64,000 nt of DNA, taken from positions 167,001-231,000 of the forward strand of contig OZ025720.1 of assembly GCA_964019335.1 (NCBI GenBank), read 5' to 3'. The position numbers and the translations under genes were made by a program. Source of the stretch: Diplonema japonicum. Taxonomy: Eukaryota; Euglenozoa; Diplonemea; Diplonemida; Diplonemidae. Each line of letters opens with the position of its first letter. Positions within the stretch are counted from its first letter, which is position 1. The notes under the pieces were generated by a model, which searched no databases, was not told the DNA's origin, and saw only the letters and a program-made list of their open reading frames with translations. This document shows positions 1 to 11,565 of this stretch, one piece after another.

Positions 1-1742
1 TCCCCAATCGACGCTTTCTTCGGAAGAGGCGAGAAGCTCGCTGTCCGCCCCCTCGGCATCCCAGTCACTGTGGGCGACAGGCACGACGGCTTCTCTTCAT
101 TGAGGCCCTTCTCTTTCATTCTTTGTGCCTTCTCGCAGTTAAGTTTCAAAATAGGCGGCAACACGTCACCCTCTGGTGAGGTTTCAGGACTCGCGACAAC
201 GGCTTGGGCGGGTGGTTGCTTCTCCTCAGGCTCCGTTTGTGGGGTAAAGTAACTGGGTTTGTCCTCGGAGTCAATGGCATCAAGGTTAGATGGCGAGAGA
301 GGCGGCTCAGGCGAAAAGGGCGGCTCAGATGCCGCATGTGGGGAGGGCAGGGTTACTTCTTCCACTCGCTTCTGAGCTTGCTTTGCGACAGTTTCCGATT
401 CCTTTACATCCTCCACTTGTTCTTTGCTCTGTTTCTCTTCAGAGTGTTCTCCGGTAGGTTCAGCAGGCGTCTCTGGCTCAAGCGGCTCCTGCTCCTGCTC
501 CAGCTCCAGCTCAAACGTAGTCACAGCCGTCCGCGTTGGTGTCGCTTCTTCAGATAAAGACTTTCTTCGGTTCACAGCCGATACTGCAGCAGCAGCAACG
601 CTTGCAGTGGAGCTGCCCGTGGAGCCTTGTCGGGACTGCCTGGCGGAGTGGATGGGTGATGCCCCTCCTTCTACAGGAGGCTGTGGGATTTCAGGGACGA
701 AAGGGATAGTACTGCGGTGGACGAGCTGGTTGCTTTGTATCATTAGAGCGCCTTGCAGGACGGGGTCGATGCTGCCTCGGGAGTTGCGCTCTGAGGATGT
801 CCTGTCGAGAGACGGACGCGGGGACCTGCGGGGAAACTGGAAGGCTGCCATGCGCGAGGAGGACAGCGAGCTGCGTCGCTCCATGGGGACTGTCGGGCAC
901 TCGCGAACTGGGGTGGCAGTGGAGGCGCGTTTCTCAGGCAGTTCTGTGAAGACGTCCCTCTCGTCGGGGATGGAGAGCCGCGTGAAGGGTTTAATGAGAC
1001 GCTCCTGCTCCTCCTTCCAGAGTTCCTCTTCGCAGTGCTGCGGATCTTCCCTTTCGGAGGGTATCTTTGCCAACGGGAGCAAAGGCACAGCGGGTGCAGC
1101 TCCAGAAGGGGAAGGCGTCTGCCGAGACGACATCACCGAAAAAGCACGCTCGGTGGCCTTCTCTCGGAGAGACGGACCTGTCTTCCCTGTATCGGAGACG
1201 GGTGAAGGAGAAGCTTTAATGAGTTGCTGCTGCGATGGCTGCGGCTGAGGTGGGGACTGAGGTGGTCTAGGAGATGTAGGCGGGCGTGGGGACAGCTGGG
1301 ACTGCGCATTCTTAAAGGACATCCTTTGCAAGGTTCGTTGTGAGATCTCCTCGGTAGAGGAGTCGGTGCTGCCCCGTCGAATCACCTGTTGTTGGGGCTG
1401 CTGGTGGGCGAGCTGCATAGAAGGGATAGATGGTAGGTTCTGAGAGGTCCGTGGTGTATACTTCCCTCCCATAGCACCTCTAGGGGAGTCAGTGGCTGAA
1501 CTCCGCGACAAAGAGGGGGGTTTAGGAATTGGCTGCACTTGCTTTACTGACGGTGCTTTCGGTGCCTCGCCCACTGGTAGCTGATGCAACTCGCCTCCAC
1601 GCACCACCCACGTCGCATCAGGTTCCGGTACTGGCGCCCCTACATTAAAGTCCCCAGCCAGAGACACAGTGGTGACTCCAGAGAACAACGACCGCTGCTT
1701 TCCTTTTATTGTGCTCTTTCTCTTCCCAGACTCAACCGACAT
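1..1742 (-). CDS. Large disordered Ser/Pro-rich protein, 5' part
   Basis: An open minus-strand frame runs without a stop from an ATG at 1742 to the window edge, about 580 codons, so the 3' end is outside. The protein starts MSVESGKRKSTIKGK. It is rich in Ser, Pro, Gln and Glu, with SPRPP/SPPQPQ stretches, many RRxS/RxS sites that look like kinase targets, and acidic Glu-rich blocks near residue 420. I see no folded domain. The absence of stops over 1.7 kb and the steady composition support a real gene. Function unknown; a phosphorylated scaffold or cytoskeletal linker is only a guess. Confidence 0.75.
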   Translation of the reverse strand, partial: MSVESGKRKSTIKGKQRSLFSGVTTVSLAGDFNVGAPVPEPDATWVVRGGELHQLPVGEAPKAPSVKQVQPIPKPPSLSRSSATDSPRGAMGGKYTPRTSQNLPSIPSMQLAHQQPQQQVIRRGSTDSSTEEISQRTLQRMSFKNAQSQLSPRPPTSPRPPQSPPQPQPSQQQLIKASPSPVSDTGKTGPSLREKATERAFSVMSSRQTPSPSGAAPAVPLLPLAKIPSEREDPQHCEEELWKEEQERLIKPFTRLSIPDERDVFTELPEKRASTATPVRECPTVPMERRSSLSSSRMAAFQFPRRSPRPSLDRTSSERNSRGSIDPVLQGALMIQSNQLVHRSTIPFVPEIPQPPVEGGASPIHSARQSRQGSTGSSTASVAAAAVSAVNRRKSLSEEATPTRTAVTTFELELEQEQEPLEPETPAEPTGEHSEEKQSKEQVEDVKESETVAKQAQKRVEEVTLPSPHAASEPPFSPEPPLSPSNLDAIDSEDKPSYFTPQTEPEEKQPPAQAVVASPETSPEGDVLPPILKLNCEKAQRMKEKGLNEEKPSCLSPTVTGMPRGRTASFSPLPKKASIG

Positions 1743-3410
1743 ATTGGTCTATCTTTATTTTATTTTTTTCTCTCTCGTTTCTTTTTCTCAAGGGGCCGCA
1801 GCCCCTTTTTGGAGTCTTCCCCTTTGCCCTACACCGCACCACCCTCCCCTCCCACTCCTGTGTAGATTTTTATAGGACAGAAAAAAAAAGGGGGGTATGG
1901 TCACTCCTCTATGGCTGCTGCTAGCATCCCAGCAGCACTGTTCTCGATAAAAAGGCGATGTGAAGCCACTCAATGCCTCACTTAAGCGATTAGGTCAAAG
2001 AACCATACGCGTGTTCAAGATAGTCGTATGATTAATCTGCCGGATGTGTCGCGCTATATAGCCCTATTGTATTGCTATGTGGACAAACAAGTGCTCGTAA
2101 CGTAACAGAGAAACTTGTTTTAAAAAAAAAAAGAGCAGTACGATGACGGGGGGGGAGGGGAGGGAGAAGAAAGAAGGGGGGCGGGCGACGGGGGAGAAGA
2201 AATCCACAATGATGGGGAGATTGTTTCTTTGGCATGGACTCCCCCTAAAAAAAAAGAAATAAATATAATATAAGAGATAAGAGGCCAATGTTGGCGGTGC
2301 CCTGCACAAGCACTGTCTACCTGATTACGGGTTCAAATATAAAGAGCTCACAAGTTACATACTTTCTTTCCTCAAGAACAAGGTTACTTTACGGAAAAGA
2401 GAAAAAAAGGTAGGTGGGTGGGTGGGGGGAGGGGGGGGGTCGTTTACATAATTATCACAACTTTTTAAAGGAAATATTAATACGAGAGTGAGAGAGAGGC
2501 ATTGTGGAAAGATGTACCATTTCCCCCTTCTTTTCTTTCTTTTCTTTCTCCTTTTTTTCTGTTGGCATAACAGGCCCGCGAGAGGAGGGCTTTTTTCTTT
2601 TGGGGGGGGAGGAAGGAACCCTCGTTTTCCCCCTCTCTGGAGAAGAAAATGAAGAAGAAAAAGAATGGGGGAAAAATAGGGTGAGGAGAGGGCTCGGTTC
2701 GGCGCTCACGGAAATAGTGCAAAGTATCCTAAAGAGGAGCTGCCCATTATTTGTACCACAACACCTTTGGTCATGCTTACTAGAAGTGGCCGGCTCGAGC
2801 AAACAACGGTCAGCTCCTCTTTGTTTAGACAAATTAAAAGACTCGTTCTTGCAGAAAAGACTTTCTTTAAACCCCCAGTTTGGGCAGTTTGCATGCAAGA
2901 AAAAAAAAAGTCTTCGTTTTTTGTCTTTACAAAAGGAAAACTTTTTTTTTCTTCCCTCCCATCTATTCTTCTACCGCTATCGTGCGTTTGGTATAATTAA
3001 AAAAGAAAAAAAATAAAAAAAGAAAAAAAAAATAACAACATGTACTACTATTTCTACTTCTTTCTTCCCTCTTTTTTTTCTCTTTTTTTTTCGTTCTGCT
3101 AAGGACCGAGCCATTGGATACCGGTTCTACCGCTACGAAGCGGCCATAGGTCACGGCGCCACGTGCTCTTTTATCTCCCTTTCTTTTTTTTTTCTTCTTT
3201 TTTTTCTTGAATACCGGTTGAACAAAAGACATTTTGAGTCCTTTAAAAAAAAAAATCTTATAATAGATTTCTTTTTTTCTTCCTCATGCACGCACCATTC
3301 ACGCACCAGCACGCATTCACAAACAAAAAAAAAAGAGAGATGATTTGGATTTTCTTTCCTCTCCATTCTTGGGGGGGGGGGGGGTAAATTCTCAACCAAC
3401 AACACCCTCC
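1743..3410. other. Spacer, homopolymer-rich
   Basis: No convincing coding frame. The stretch holds runs of A, T and G and polypyrimidine tracts. Unique-looking sequence at 1880-2110 and 2690-2890 does not translate into anything recognisable. Around 2828 there is a motif (TTGTTTAGACAAATTAAAAG) with two diverged copies near 37138 and 37204. Confidence 0.6.
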
Positions 3411-3502
3411 TCACCTATTGCCACAGAGTTCTTACACCTGCAATAAGTATAATTTCCGTGTGAAGATTCTCAGAATGATATGAGGGGTGTGGCAATAGGT
3501 GA
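3411..3502. repeat. Perfect 15-bp inverted repeat (hairpin)
   Basis: TCACCTATTGCCACA at 3411-3425 is matched exactly by its reverse complement at 3488-3502, with a 62-nt loop. The length and perfection make chance unlikely. It may be a folded RNA or a tiny inverted-repeat element. No coding frame crosses it. Confidence 0.7.
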
Positions 3503-3621
3503 ATTATAGAGGCAAATCCCCCGCAGGTTTTATAGTTAGTGATTATCATATTTTCTGGGGATGGTGGGTACCCTTGATCCCTTTTGCCTCACGGTAGGGG
3601 GGGGGGGGGGGGGGGGGGAGC

Positions 3622-3865
3622 GGCTATGTCGGCAAGAAATGGGGGAAACGTTTCCGTATTTGTTTCCTTATTTGTTTTTTTTTGGGTTTTCTTTTTTTTT
3701 TTTTTTTTTCAGATACTTGAGGAAACGTTGTTCCCTTCTTAAGGAAACGGCTCCAAAAAATAAAAGGAAACGTTTCCGTTCCCGTTTTCCCTATTTTTCA
3801 AAAAAAATAATAAATTAAAAAAAAAAAAAAAAAGCTTGGAAACGCGTTTCCTTGCCAACATAGCC
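3622..3865. mobile_element. 244-bp inverted-repeat element built from GGAAACGTTTCC words
   Basis: The ends are inverted repeats (GGCTATGTCGGCAAG at 3622-3636 against CTTGCCAACATAGCC at 3851-3865, 14 of 15 pairs). Inside, the word GGAAACG and its complement recur at least eight times, including intact GGAAACGTTTCC palindromes. Long T and A runs fill the rest. There is no coding capacity, so a MITE-like non-autonomous element is the best reading. I found no clear target duplication. Confidence 0.6.
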
Positions 3866-4445
3866 CTGGGGTGGGATTTTTCCATCGGCTGTTGCCCCCG
3901 CCAGTCACGAGACCCCAGAGGTATCGCCTATTTCCTGGACCAGTAAAATCCTGTTCCCAAAGAAGAGAGAAAAAAGAGAAGAAGAAAAAAAAAAGGATGG
4001 GGCCTGCTACCCTTCATTCTTCTTTCTCCCCTTTTTCTTACAAAGAGAAGAGAAGAAAAAAAGGGAGGGGGGGTAGCAGGCGCAGGAGTGGTGGTAGGGA
4101 TGGATGTGGCAAAGTAGACAGCAAAACAACAGATATACCCCAACACCGCATGTGGTGAGTCTCACCCAGATGAGAGACTGACGCAAAGGGATGGGTATAC
4201 GACAGAAAATACAGGGGAGAAGGGGAAAGGACGAAGCCGAACCAAAAAAAAGTTCCTTCTTTTTTTTAAAAAAAAAGTTTTTCAGTATAGACAATTAAAT
4301 TGTTATCACAAAAAAAATGAGATATTTGCGAGGTTTAGGCTTTTTTTTTTTTTTTTTTTTTTTTTTGGGATGGGGAAAAGGTAAGAACAATCAAAACATC
4401 AAACAGGTATCATTCGACATGAGCGACCTATTACAAAAGGCACAC

Positions 4446-4479
<34 letters not shown>

Positions 4480-4610
4480 CCCCTTTGATGGTTTGTTTCC
4501 TTTTTACTCCCCTCTTCCCGTCCTATTTTTGCAAGAAGAAAATAAAAATAGAAAAAAAATAAAAATAAAGAGTCGGTTTTTGATTGTTTTTTTTTTTTTT
4601 TTTTTTTTTT

Positions 4611-4660
4611 TTTGCAACGGCCCAGGGATTAACCCCATGTAGAAGGATAAGTCCCCAAAT
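4611..4660 (+). repeat. Diverged copy of a ~45-bp dispersed repeat
   Basis: This matches, with changes, the better conserved copies at 38919 and 56061; the shared core reads TTAACC..TGTAGAAGGATAAG. It sits directly after a T run and is followed by another, like the other copies. Confidence 0.5.
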
Positions 4661-5027
4661 GTCCATCTTTTTTTTACTGTTAACCACTAAACCCAAGATG
4701 CCCGTTTTCGGCATTATTTTAAGGCATAATCTTAATTATTTCCAGAGGTCACTTCGCCATAAAAGAACACTTTGAATGGTCAAATGCTGCCATTTTCTTT
4801 TGAATTCTTTATAGAGAATTGACTTTTCCCGTTATTAGCCTGTGGGCTAAGCGGTTTAAAAAAAAAAAAAATCCAACTCAAAGGAAAGAAGCCCTTTTGG
4901 TGAGTTTTCCTTCTTTTCTTCCTTTCTTACCCTCTAAAAATTTCAACAGAACGCAACGCAGGTGGCTTTTCTTTTCTTTTTTTTTTCCACATTTTTTCCC
5001 CCACGACAGTTGGTCAAAGTGAGAAGA

Positions 5028-5615
5028 AATAACTATTTATTGCCAACAAATAATGAGTCATTATTTAACTCGAGTTCCCGAATTTTTTGCACGAGGGCCC
5101 GCAGGGCCCGAGTGCAAAAAAACGGGTAACGAGTGTTAAATAATGGCTCATTTGGCGGCAAGTAAGTCGTTTTATTTCACTCTTCGTCATTTGAGTCACT
5201 CACTCTTCACTGCTTTCACTGCTGTTTTTTTTCACGCAGGTCAGCTTTTTGGGGATTTTCCTAAGGTAATACAGGGTAGCTATTTCGCCGTGGCATTTAA
5301 AGGGGAAGTAAGGCACTTATTCCCACTTTTAAGGGCTGGAATGGCCTCAGATGGCCAAAAATAGTCAAAATACCCCCACCCCAAAAAAATTTTTCAAGGG
5401 GTTGGGTGCATTTTTTTCCACGACAAGACCCATTTTTTCACTCTGAAGGGCCATTATTTAACTGCAAAATCTCATTATTTAACTAGTTAAATAATGGCGA
5501 TTTCGCGTTAAATAATGGCCGTTTCGCGTTAAATAATGGCCATTTCGCGTTAAATAATGAGGCCCCTAGTGAGTGAAGAAAATGACGAAGAGTGAAATAA
5601 AAAAAAAAAAAAAAA
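5028..5615 (+). mobile_element. Word-array element A (word GTTAAATAATG), poly(A)-ended
   Basis: The element opens with AATAACTATTTATTGCCAAC and ends in a 17-nt A run. The word GTTAAATAATG and its complement CATTATTTAAC occur about nine times, as a head palindrome and as an array near 5445-5562 with a period of about 23 bp. A hairpin with a GGGCCC-rich centre lies at 5078-5122. A 22-bp inverted repeat (TTTATTTCACTCTTCGTCAT and beyond) lies near 5172 and 5578. It is homologous to elements at 29843 and 37875. No coding capacity. The poly(A) end suggests spread by retroposition. Confidence 0.75.
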
Positions 5616-6596
5616 CGGTGGTACCCTCAGGGTTGGGACGTATCTGACTACCGTTGTACCAGGGGTCGCGTTCAAGTCACCCCTGCCAATTAAAAAAAAA
5701 TGAAATAAAAAAATGCATGGAGAATATGCACACCGCACTGAGCTGTGGATTTCGGACTTTCTTGTACCTTTTAGTAGTACCGGGCTTTTCTTTGATAGGT
5801 TGGAAAAAAAAAAAAGAAAAAAAATACCCCACCTTTTCCCCCCCCAAAAAAAAAATAATGCTTAAATTTCCTTTGTTGTTGATGGGAGAAAGAAATGGCG
5901 AGCACCCAGAATACGTGTAGGGTGTCATCCCCCCAATTTAAAAAAAAAAGTCGGTGGTAAATACCCCACTTTTTTTCTTCTTTTTTTCTTTGTGTGCTAA
6001 GAACTAACTACAATTAAGATTGAGGTAAACACTTCAAAAAAAGGGGGGGGAGAGGGGGGGGGGGGGGACACATAACTGGCCAAGCTAAACCATTCACGAC
6101 ATAAACAGGTTCCGGTCCTTTTCTTCTTTTTTTGTTTTCTATAATTCTTTTTTTTTTTTTTTTTCCCTGGGTGCTTCTTTCTAACAACTGGTTTTAAGCA
6201 GGCCGGTGCCAGAAAAGAAAAAAAAAAAGAAGTGCAAGAGGCTACGCCCAGTATTATTACTTACAGTTTTTCTTTTCTTTTTTTCTTTTTAAACAATTAG
6301 GTTCGAGACTAAAAACTAATTGAAAGTGCAAATGAGTAATTTCATTAGGGGTACTATGTACATTAATGTTCGTGTGCAGTGCCAAACTAGATTTTTTTTT
6401 TTCTCTCTCTCTTCTCTTTTTTTTTCTTCTTTTTTCTTCTTTTTTTCTGCATCAAAAAAAAGGGGGGGGGTGGAACTGAACACCACCTCCCCCTCCTTTT
6501 ACATGACATGACAAAATCACTTTGGGATTCTTTTTAATTTCCTCCCTCGCTTTTCCTCCCCCCATTTTTTTCTCGTTTTTTTTTTTTTTGCTTTCT

Positions 6597-6629
<33 letters not shown>

Positions 6630-6974
6630 CCCTCCAAGGGCACAGTTAAGATACCCCAGTTTTTTTTTTTTTTTTCGTTTTTGTTTGGGTTCACTTTTTT
6701 TTTTATTATTATTATTTTATTAATTCTTTTTTTTTTTTATTATTAATTTTGTTGTTTTACCTTTTTTTTCTTTTTTTTTTTTTTTTCTTTCTTTTCTCAG
6801 AAAAAAAAAAAAAAAAAAAATCAACGCCCAAGTTTACCACAAGGCAACTGCGTTCCATACCCCTCCCCACCTCCCGTATTGAAATGACGACACACAGCTC
6901 AAAATAGCTGAAAAGGGTCGATCGCCGGGAGCAATGAGATCTTTTTTTTTTTTTTTTCCCTCCCCCATTCCATT
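5616..6974. other. Spacer after element A
   Basis: Mostly A, T and G runs. 5616-5690 has a T-arm-like stretch (GTTCAAGTC between GGGGT and ACCCC) but does not fold as a tRNA. No coding frame is supported. Confidence 0.5.
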
Positions 6975-7901
6975 CTAACTATGTTGAAAAGCGGACTTAG
7001 GTGTATCCATCATATTGTAATGAGATGACTCCCCATCAGGGCTGATCGACATAGTGTATACAGAGTCTTCAACACGAATGTCAAGCTCGGCAACCAACGC
7101 ATCTTCAAACCAATTAGCACCCGACGAAAAAGGGCAGTGACAGCCCGCCACAGGGGTATGCTCCGAAAGCGGGCTAATGAGTTTTTCCTGTGGGGGATGA
7201 ACCTCTATGAGCGGTGAGGAAAGCTGGAACACCTCTGCACAGCTCACCCACGACGGCTGCTTCTCAGACCGCAGTTTTTTGAGTTCGGAAAAGATAGGTG
7301 GATCGTCCAAACCTTGCGAGGACACAGAAGAAGTAAATGTGACAGATTCACATACTTCAGCTATCCGGTCTTCCATCCAGGAAAGCAAATGTAAAGCATT
7401 GAAAGTCTTCTTGTGGGTCTCAGCAAATGAGACATACCACCTTACCCAGCTTGCCTCGTCGGAATTTGAACCAAGTTTAATACTCACATCAGCGTCTATA
7501 TGCCGTGGTACGTTTTTTCTCCGTATTATTCTGATCAATTCCTCTTTCAAAGGTAGGTGTTCCCTTCTGAACCCGTTGTACACGTTGATCAATCTTATAT
7601 GTACAGTGCTGGACAGAACAGTGGGGACTCTTTTTGGTGTTGAAGGGGAATGAGCCTGCAATGCTTTGGCCCTTGCGGGTTTATCTTCTTCTACTGTGCC
7701 TGCTGGCATGTCTTCTACCGGGCGGTTTTTCCAGTCGCCTCCGACCCCTATGCCGACCATTTGTCCTGTTCCATCGTTGGATTCTAGGTCTCTTCGCGAC
7801 CCACTTCTAGCCCACAACGGTACCCCCCAAGGGCTCATCCCCGGTGCCCTCACCGGCAATCTCCGGGGGTTTTTTCTAAACATACCATCTTGAAGCAGCA
7901 T
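6975..7901 (-). CDS. Hypothetical protein, 308 aa
   Basis: A single open frame from an ATG at 7901, with an in-frame stop just upstream of it. The first ~100 residues are basic and low in structure. The middle (from about 100, VHIRLINVYNGFRREHLP onwards) has the mixed hydrophobic and charged pattern of a folded domain, including a stretch rich in Trp and aromatic residues (WVRWYVSFAETHKK). I do not recognise the family. No signal peptide or membrane helix is apparent. Confidence 0.65.
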   Translation of the reverse strand: MLLQDGMFRKNPRRLPVRAPGMSPWGVPLWARSGSRRDLESNDGTGQMVGIGVGGDWKNRPVEDMPAGTVEEDKPARAKALQAHSPSTPKRVPTVLSSTVHIRLINVYNGFRREHLPLKEELIRIIRRKNVPRHIDADVSIKLGSNSDEASWVRWYVSFAETHKKTFNALHLLSWMEDRIAEVCESVTFTSSVSSQGLDDPPIFSELKKLRSEKQPSWVSCAEVFQLSSPLIEVHPPQEKLISPLSEHTPVAGCHCPFSSGANWFEDALVAELDIRVEDSVYTMSISPDGESSHYNMMDTPKSAFQHS

Positions 7902-8339
7902 TCTATGGGGTTGGTTGTACGGATTTTTTTTTTTTTTTTTGTTGGAGGGGGAAAAAAAAAAAAAAAAAAAAAAAAAAACGGGAGGGGAACGGTGGGGTTA
8001 TGAAGAAAAATGGGGGGGAAAATACTTTACAATGAAAAAAAGGGGGGGGGGTGAAGAGGAGAATATTGTGGTATTGCTTCTTTTTTTTTTTCTTTTTTGA
8101 GGGAAAGAGGGAAAAAAAAAAAAAAAGGAAATAAAAAGAGACTATTGGAAATCTTTTTTGTAAAAGATTAAAAAAGAGGGCGAAGAAAAAAAAAAAGAAG
8201 AAAAAAATAAGAACAGGTACACACAAGTCCCTCCCCCCTCCCCCCCTCCAACCCCAATAGGTATTATCGAAAAGGAAAAGGAAAAAAAGAAAAAGTGAAG
8301 AAACCCTGCAACGGCCACATTTTCAAGAATGTGTGAAGC

Positions 8340-8374
<35 letters not shown>

Positions 8375-8659
8375 GTTTTTATTTTAAAAAAGAAAAAAAG
8401 AAATGACTTGGTATTGGCAAAAAAAAAAAAAAAAAAATGAAAAGGTAGAATTCGTCTTTTATTCCCACGAGAGAAAGCAAGGAAGTTCGAGCACAAAAAA
8501 AACTCATGTCAAAAGGGGGGGGAGGTGGGATTATGCAGGCTGTGACTCAAGGTTGAGCATAGTAAGCAAAACCCCCTACCTACACGATCACTGTACTCTC
8601 CCCCCACCTATCTATGCCTCGCGAAGAAAGAAAAAACCATATTGGGCCCCCTGGCCACT

Positions 8660-8693
<34 letters not shown>

Positions 8694-9037
8694 TCAGGGA
8701 AAGGAAAGAAAACAAGAAAAATAAGAGCAAATTCTTTTTTTTTTTTTTTTTTTTCACCCGGAGCAGGAGCGGGGGAAAAAAAAAAACCCCCCTCCCCACC
8801 AAAATAAAAGAAATCAAAAAGAACAAATTGTCGCTGTTCTTCCCCCTCCCCACACCCCACCTTTCTTTATATTATTTCCTCCCCTCCATTTTTTTTTTTT
8901 TTTTTTTTTTCTCACTCTCCCAAACAATTTACTTCTTTGCTGCGGTTTTCACGCTGGAGCTGGGCTTTCTTTTAAGCAAGGTTTTCTTTCCACCCGCTTT
9001 CTGCAAATTTCTTTTTTCTTTCTTCCCCCACCCTCCT
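7902..9037. other. Spacer, homopolymer-rich
   Basis: Dominated by runs of A, T and G with some C-rich patches. Open frames here encode only Lys or Phe runs. I see nothing supportable. Confidence 0.6.
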
Positions 9038-9766
9038 TCATACCAATGCTGTTTTCGAGGGCTTCCTCAACGTGGGTTTAGATTCATCATGCTCCGGTTC
9101 GGTAGAAGGCTCGGGTGTTGCGGGAACAGGGCTAGGCTCCACAGAGGTCTCCACCTCACTGACAGGCTTTTCGGGCACTGGGAGAGAAGGGGCTTCAGCA
9201 ACGGGAACGGGTTCCGGAGAGGCCTCCTTTATTTCTTCTTTTGGTTCGGGCAGAGGAGGGAGAATTTCTTTTTCCATTTCTTTTGCTTCGACAACCGGCT
9301 TCGCAACTGGTTTTAACTGCACCTCAACTTCACCTAAGGTCAGCTGGGTCCCTTCAGTTGGAGGCCTTATCTGAAGGGCTTCCCGGACCTCTGCCACTGT
9401 AGTGACCCGCCTTCCATTCACTGCATCAACCTTGAGACCCTTCGGGGCGCTAGGATGATCGGAGTCAACTACCAATCTTCTACCTTTACCGTCTACCTTT
9501 TCCAGCAGTTTTACACTATCTTCCTCACCCACTGTGATAGCTTCCATGACTGATTCCACCTCTGCCTTTATATTGTTACCTTTGCTGAAGCAGCTTCTGG
9601 GGTGCGAAAAAAAAATCTTTTTTAAAAATATTTTTTCATACTTCAATGCCAAGCCACCCAACAGCAAGCTCACGGATGCCACTCCTGCCGCGATTTCCTT
9701 GTTGTCCTTTGCTAGCTTCACTACCTTCTCCATCGCCTGTTCAAGGGCTTGCTGTTGATTTGTCAT
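9038..9766 (-). CDS. Membrane-anchored protein with PDZ-like domain and acidic Pro-rich tail
   Basis: From the ATG at 9766 the frame encodes 242 aa. Residues 24-42 (EIAAGVASVSLLLGGLAL) form one membrane helix. Residues about 100-150 resemble a PDZ fold (GLKVDAVNGRRVTTVAEVRE, then a GTQLTLGEVEVQL strand). The last 90 residues are Glu/Pro/Val repeats ending in a basic tip. The AT-rich codons after the helix look like a 45-nt intron (9597-9641, GTATGA to CCCCAG); removing it keeps frame and deletes a Lys/Phe-rich insert, leaving 227 aa. A scaffold tethered to a membrane is plausible; the partner is unknown. Confidence 0.7.
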   Translation of the reverse strand: MTNQQQALEQAMEKVVKLAKDNKEIAAGVASVSLLLGGLALKYEKIFLKKIFFSHPRSCFSKGNNIKAEVESVMEAITVGEEDSVKLLEKVDGKGRRLVVDSDHPSAPKGLKVDAVNGRRVTTVAEVREALQIRPPTEGTQLTLGEVEVQLKPVAKPVVEAKEMEKEILPPLPEPKEEIKEASPEPVPVAEAPSLPVPEKPVSEVETSVEPSPVPATPEPSTEPEHDESKPTLRKPSKTALV

Positions 9767-10946
9767 GTTTCGTTCTCTGAGGAGCTGGGTTTTGGGAGGA
9801 TATAGAAGTTTTTTATCTTACTAAGTAAAAAAAAAAAAATGGGTATATTGTTGAGGAGGTGGATCGACACTGGTTTTACTATCATTCTGATGGTAAAGAG
9901 GGGGGGGGGGGGGGGGGGATAAAGGAAACAGTAAAAAAGAATAAAAAGAAACTTTTTTTTTTTTGGATAGGTGAGTACTAGGTGGAGAAGAATGGGAAGA
10001 AAAAAGAGAAGAAAAAAAATGAGAACGAAAAATGAAACGAAGAGGAAAAGAGAGAAGAAAAAAAAAAACAAAAAGAAAAATGCTTAAACAGGTTTTCTTT
10101 TTTTTTTTCGAACACCAACACCAAAAAGAGAGAAAGAAGAGAAGAACAAAAAAAAAAGCACTTTATTTCCTTTCTTTCTTTCTTTTCGTTCTCTCTTTGT
10201 TAGGGGGAGAAAAAAAAGGGCAAACTCTAAGGACAGGAACAATATGGGTATGGGGCGCTGGGCAATAGTTTTCTTCCCCCCCCCCCCATTTTTGCATTAC
10301 CTTCGTCACTGTCGGCTAGTAGCCAACGTCAAAAAAAAAATCTTTCGCTAATGCTAATTGACAATTTACAGTCATAGTCATATAAGCCTGCCACCCCCCC
10401 TCCCCCCATTGAAAAAAGCAGCCTTGAGGTAAGTAGCTTTCTTTTTTTCAGTTTTTTTTTTTTTTTTTTTTTTTTCCTAAGGGATACAAAAAAAAAAAAA
10501 AAAAAAAAAAAAAAAACAACAGAAAATAAATAAATAAACTCGATTTATTTTTTGCGGTGCGCTGTTCGGGGCCCACCTTGGACTGGGTATCTTACACGTG
10601 CCTGTCACCATCCTTGTGCCGGCCGTCGCATCTACGCTAACAGCACCGGTCTCTCCAAATAAGGAGCGTAATAAGTGTAAGAAAGTACTTTGTCCTCTGT
10701 AGCCGTACCGCTGAACCTCCCAGTCTCATAACCGAGAATAAAAAAAAAAGGAAGAAGAAAAAACTTACTGAAAATTTTCATCGTGGGAGGAAGGAGAAAA
10801 AATAGACTCTCTCAATAACCTCCCCACGCACGAAACACCGAAAACCTCAAAGTTGCATCGGTGGGAGGGGGGAGATATTTTTTGGGGTATTTTTTCTGTC
10901 GGGCAGCATCAAATAGCTAAGACAGAAATCAGTTCTATTCAAAAGG

Positions 10947-10982
<36 letters not shown>

Positions 10983-11197
10983 CTCCTCAATGGAGGGGAA
11001 CCTGAAAAAGTTCTTTTTTTCCCCTCTTTGGTTTTCTTTTTTCTTTTCTTTTTTTTTTTAAAAACCCAAATCAGTGGATTATTACTATTTCTTTTTTTTT
11101 TCTCTGGGCGGAAACATTTCCCCCCCCCCCCCCCCCCCTTCTTCACATTAATGAATACTGTAGTGAAGAAGAAGAAAAAGAAGAAGAAAATCAACGT
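9767..11197. other. Spacer with one diverged repeat copy
   Basis: Homopolymer runs surround one GC-rich island at 10557-10740, listed separately. No gene is supported elsewhere. Confidence 0.55.
10557..10740 (+). repeat. Diverged copy of a repeat also at ~54.9-55.2 kb
   Basis: GCCCACCTTGGACTGGGTAT...TACACGTGCCTGTCACCAT aligns with the minus strand of 55010-55210 over about 120 bp with many substitutions; both go on to a CTCYAARTARGGAGC motif. A short frame (GAHLGLGILHVPVTILVP) ends at a stop, so it could be a decayed gene fragment or a repeat. Confidence 0.4.
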
Positions 11198-11528
11198 TTA
11201 TTTTTTTTTGCGCTCCTTATCTCTAAAACCCGTTTTTTTTGACCCTCCCCCCCTTCCGTCTGGAGCAAGAGCTGAGAAAATTATTTCTTTTTCCAAAACA
11301 ATGGTGGGGATAAACTCAGATCGGAAAAGTCTTTTTAATGGGTGAAAAATTTTGACGAGGTCACCCAGAGCGACCAAACAAGCCTTCGGGTTTTGAAAAA
11401 ATTCCCCGTCGGATCGCCAATCAATTCTTCCCCCCCCCCCAAAAAAAAAAAGATTCTCAACCAACCTTTGCAACATTTCTCGAAAATCTTTCAATCTTAG
11501 ATCCACGTAGGTTTTGGAGACATGGAGC

Positions 11529-11565
<37 letters not shown>

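Noticed and set aside
424-1248. 274-codon plus-strand frame
   Set aside because: It lies antisense to the open minus-strand gene 1-1742 and consists of Ser/Cys/Arg-rich translation of its reverse strand.
2455-2898. 147-codon minus-strand frame
   Set aside because: It mixes repeat sequence with Lys/Glu and Ser/Phe homopolymer translation and has no plausible domain.
5616-5695. tRNA-like stretch with GTTCAAGTC
   Set aside because: The T loop is present but the T stem has extra bases, the anticodon arm does not pair and the acceptor stem is weak.
8403-8860. Several overlapping open frames
   Set aside because: They are Phe or Lys runs created by poly(T)/poly(A) tracts.
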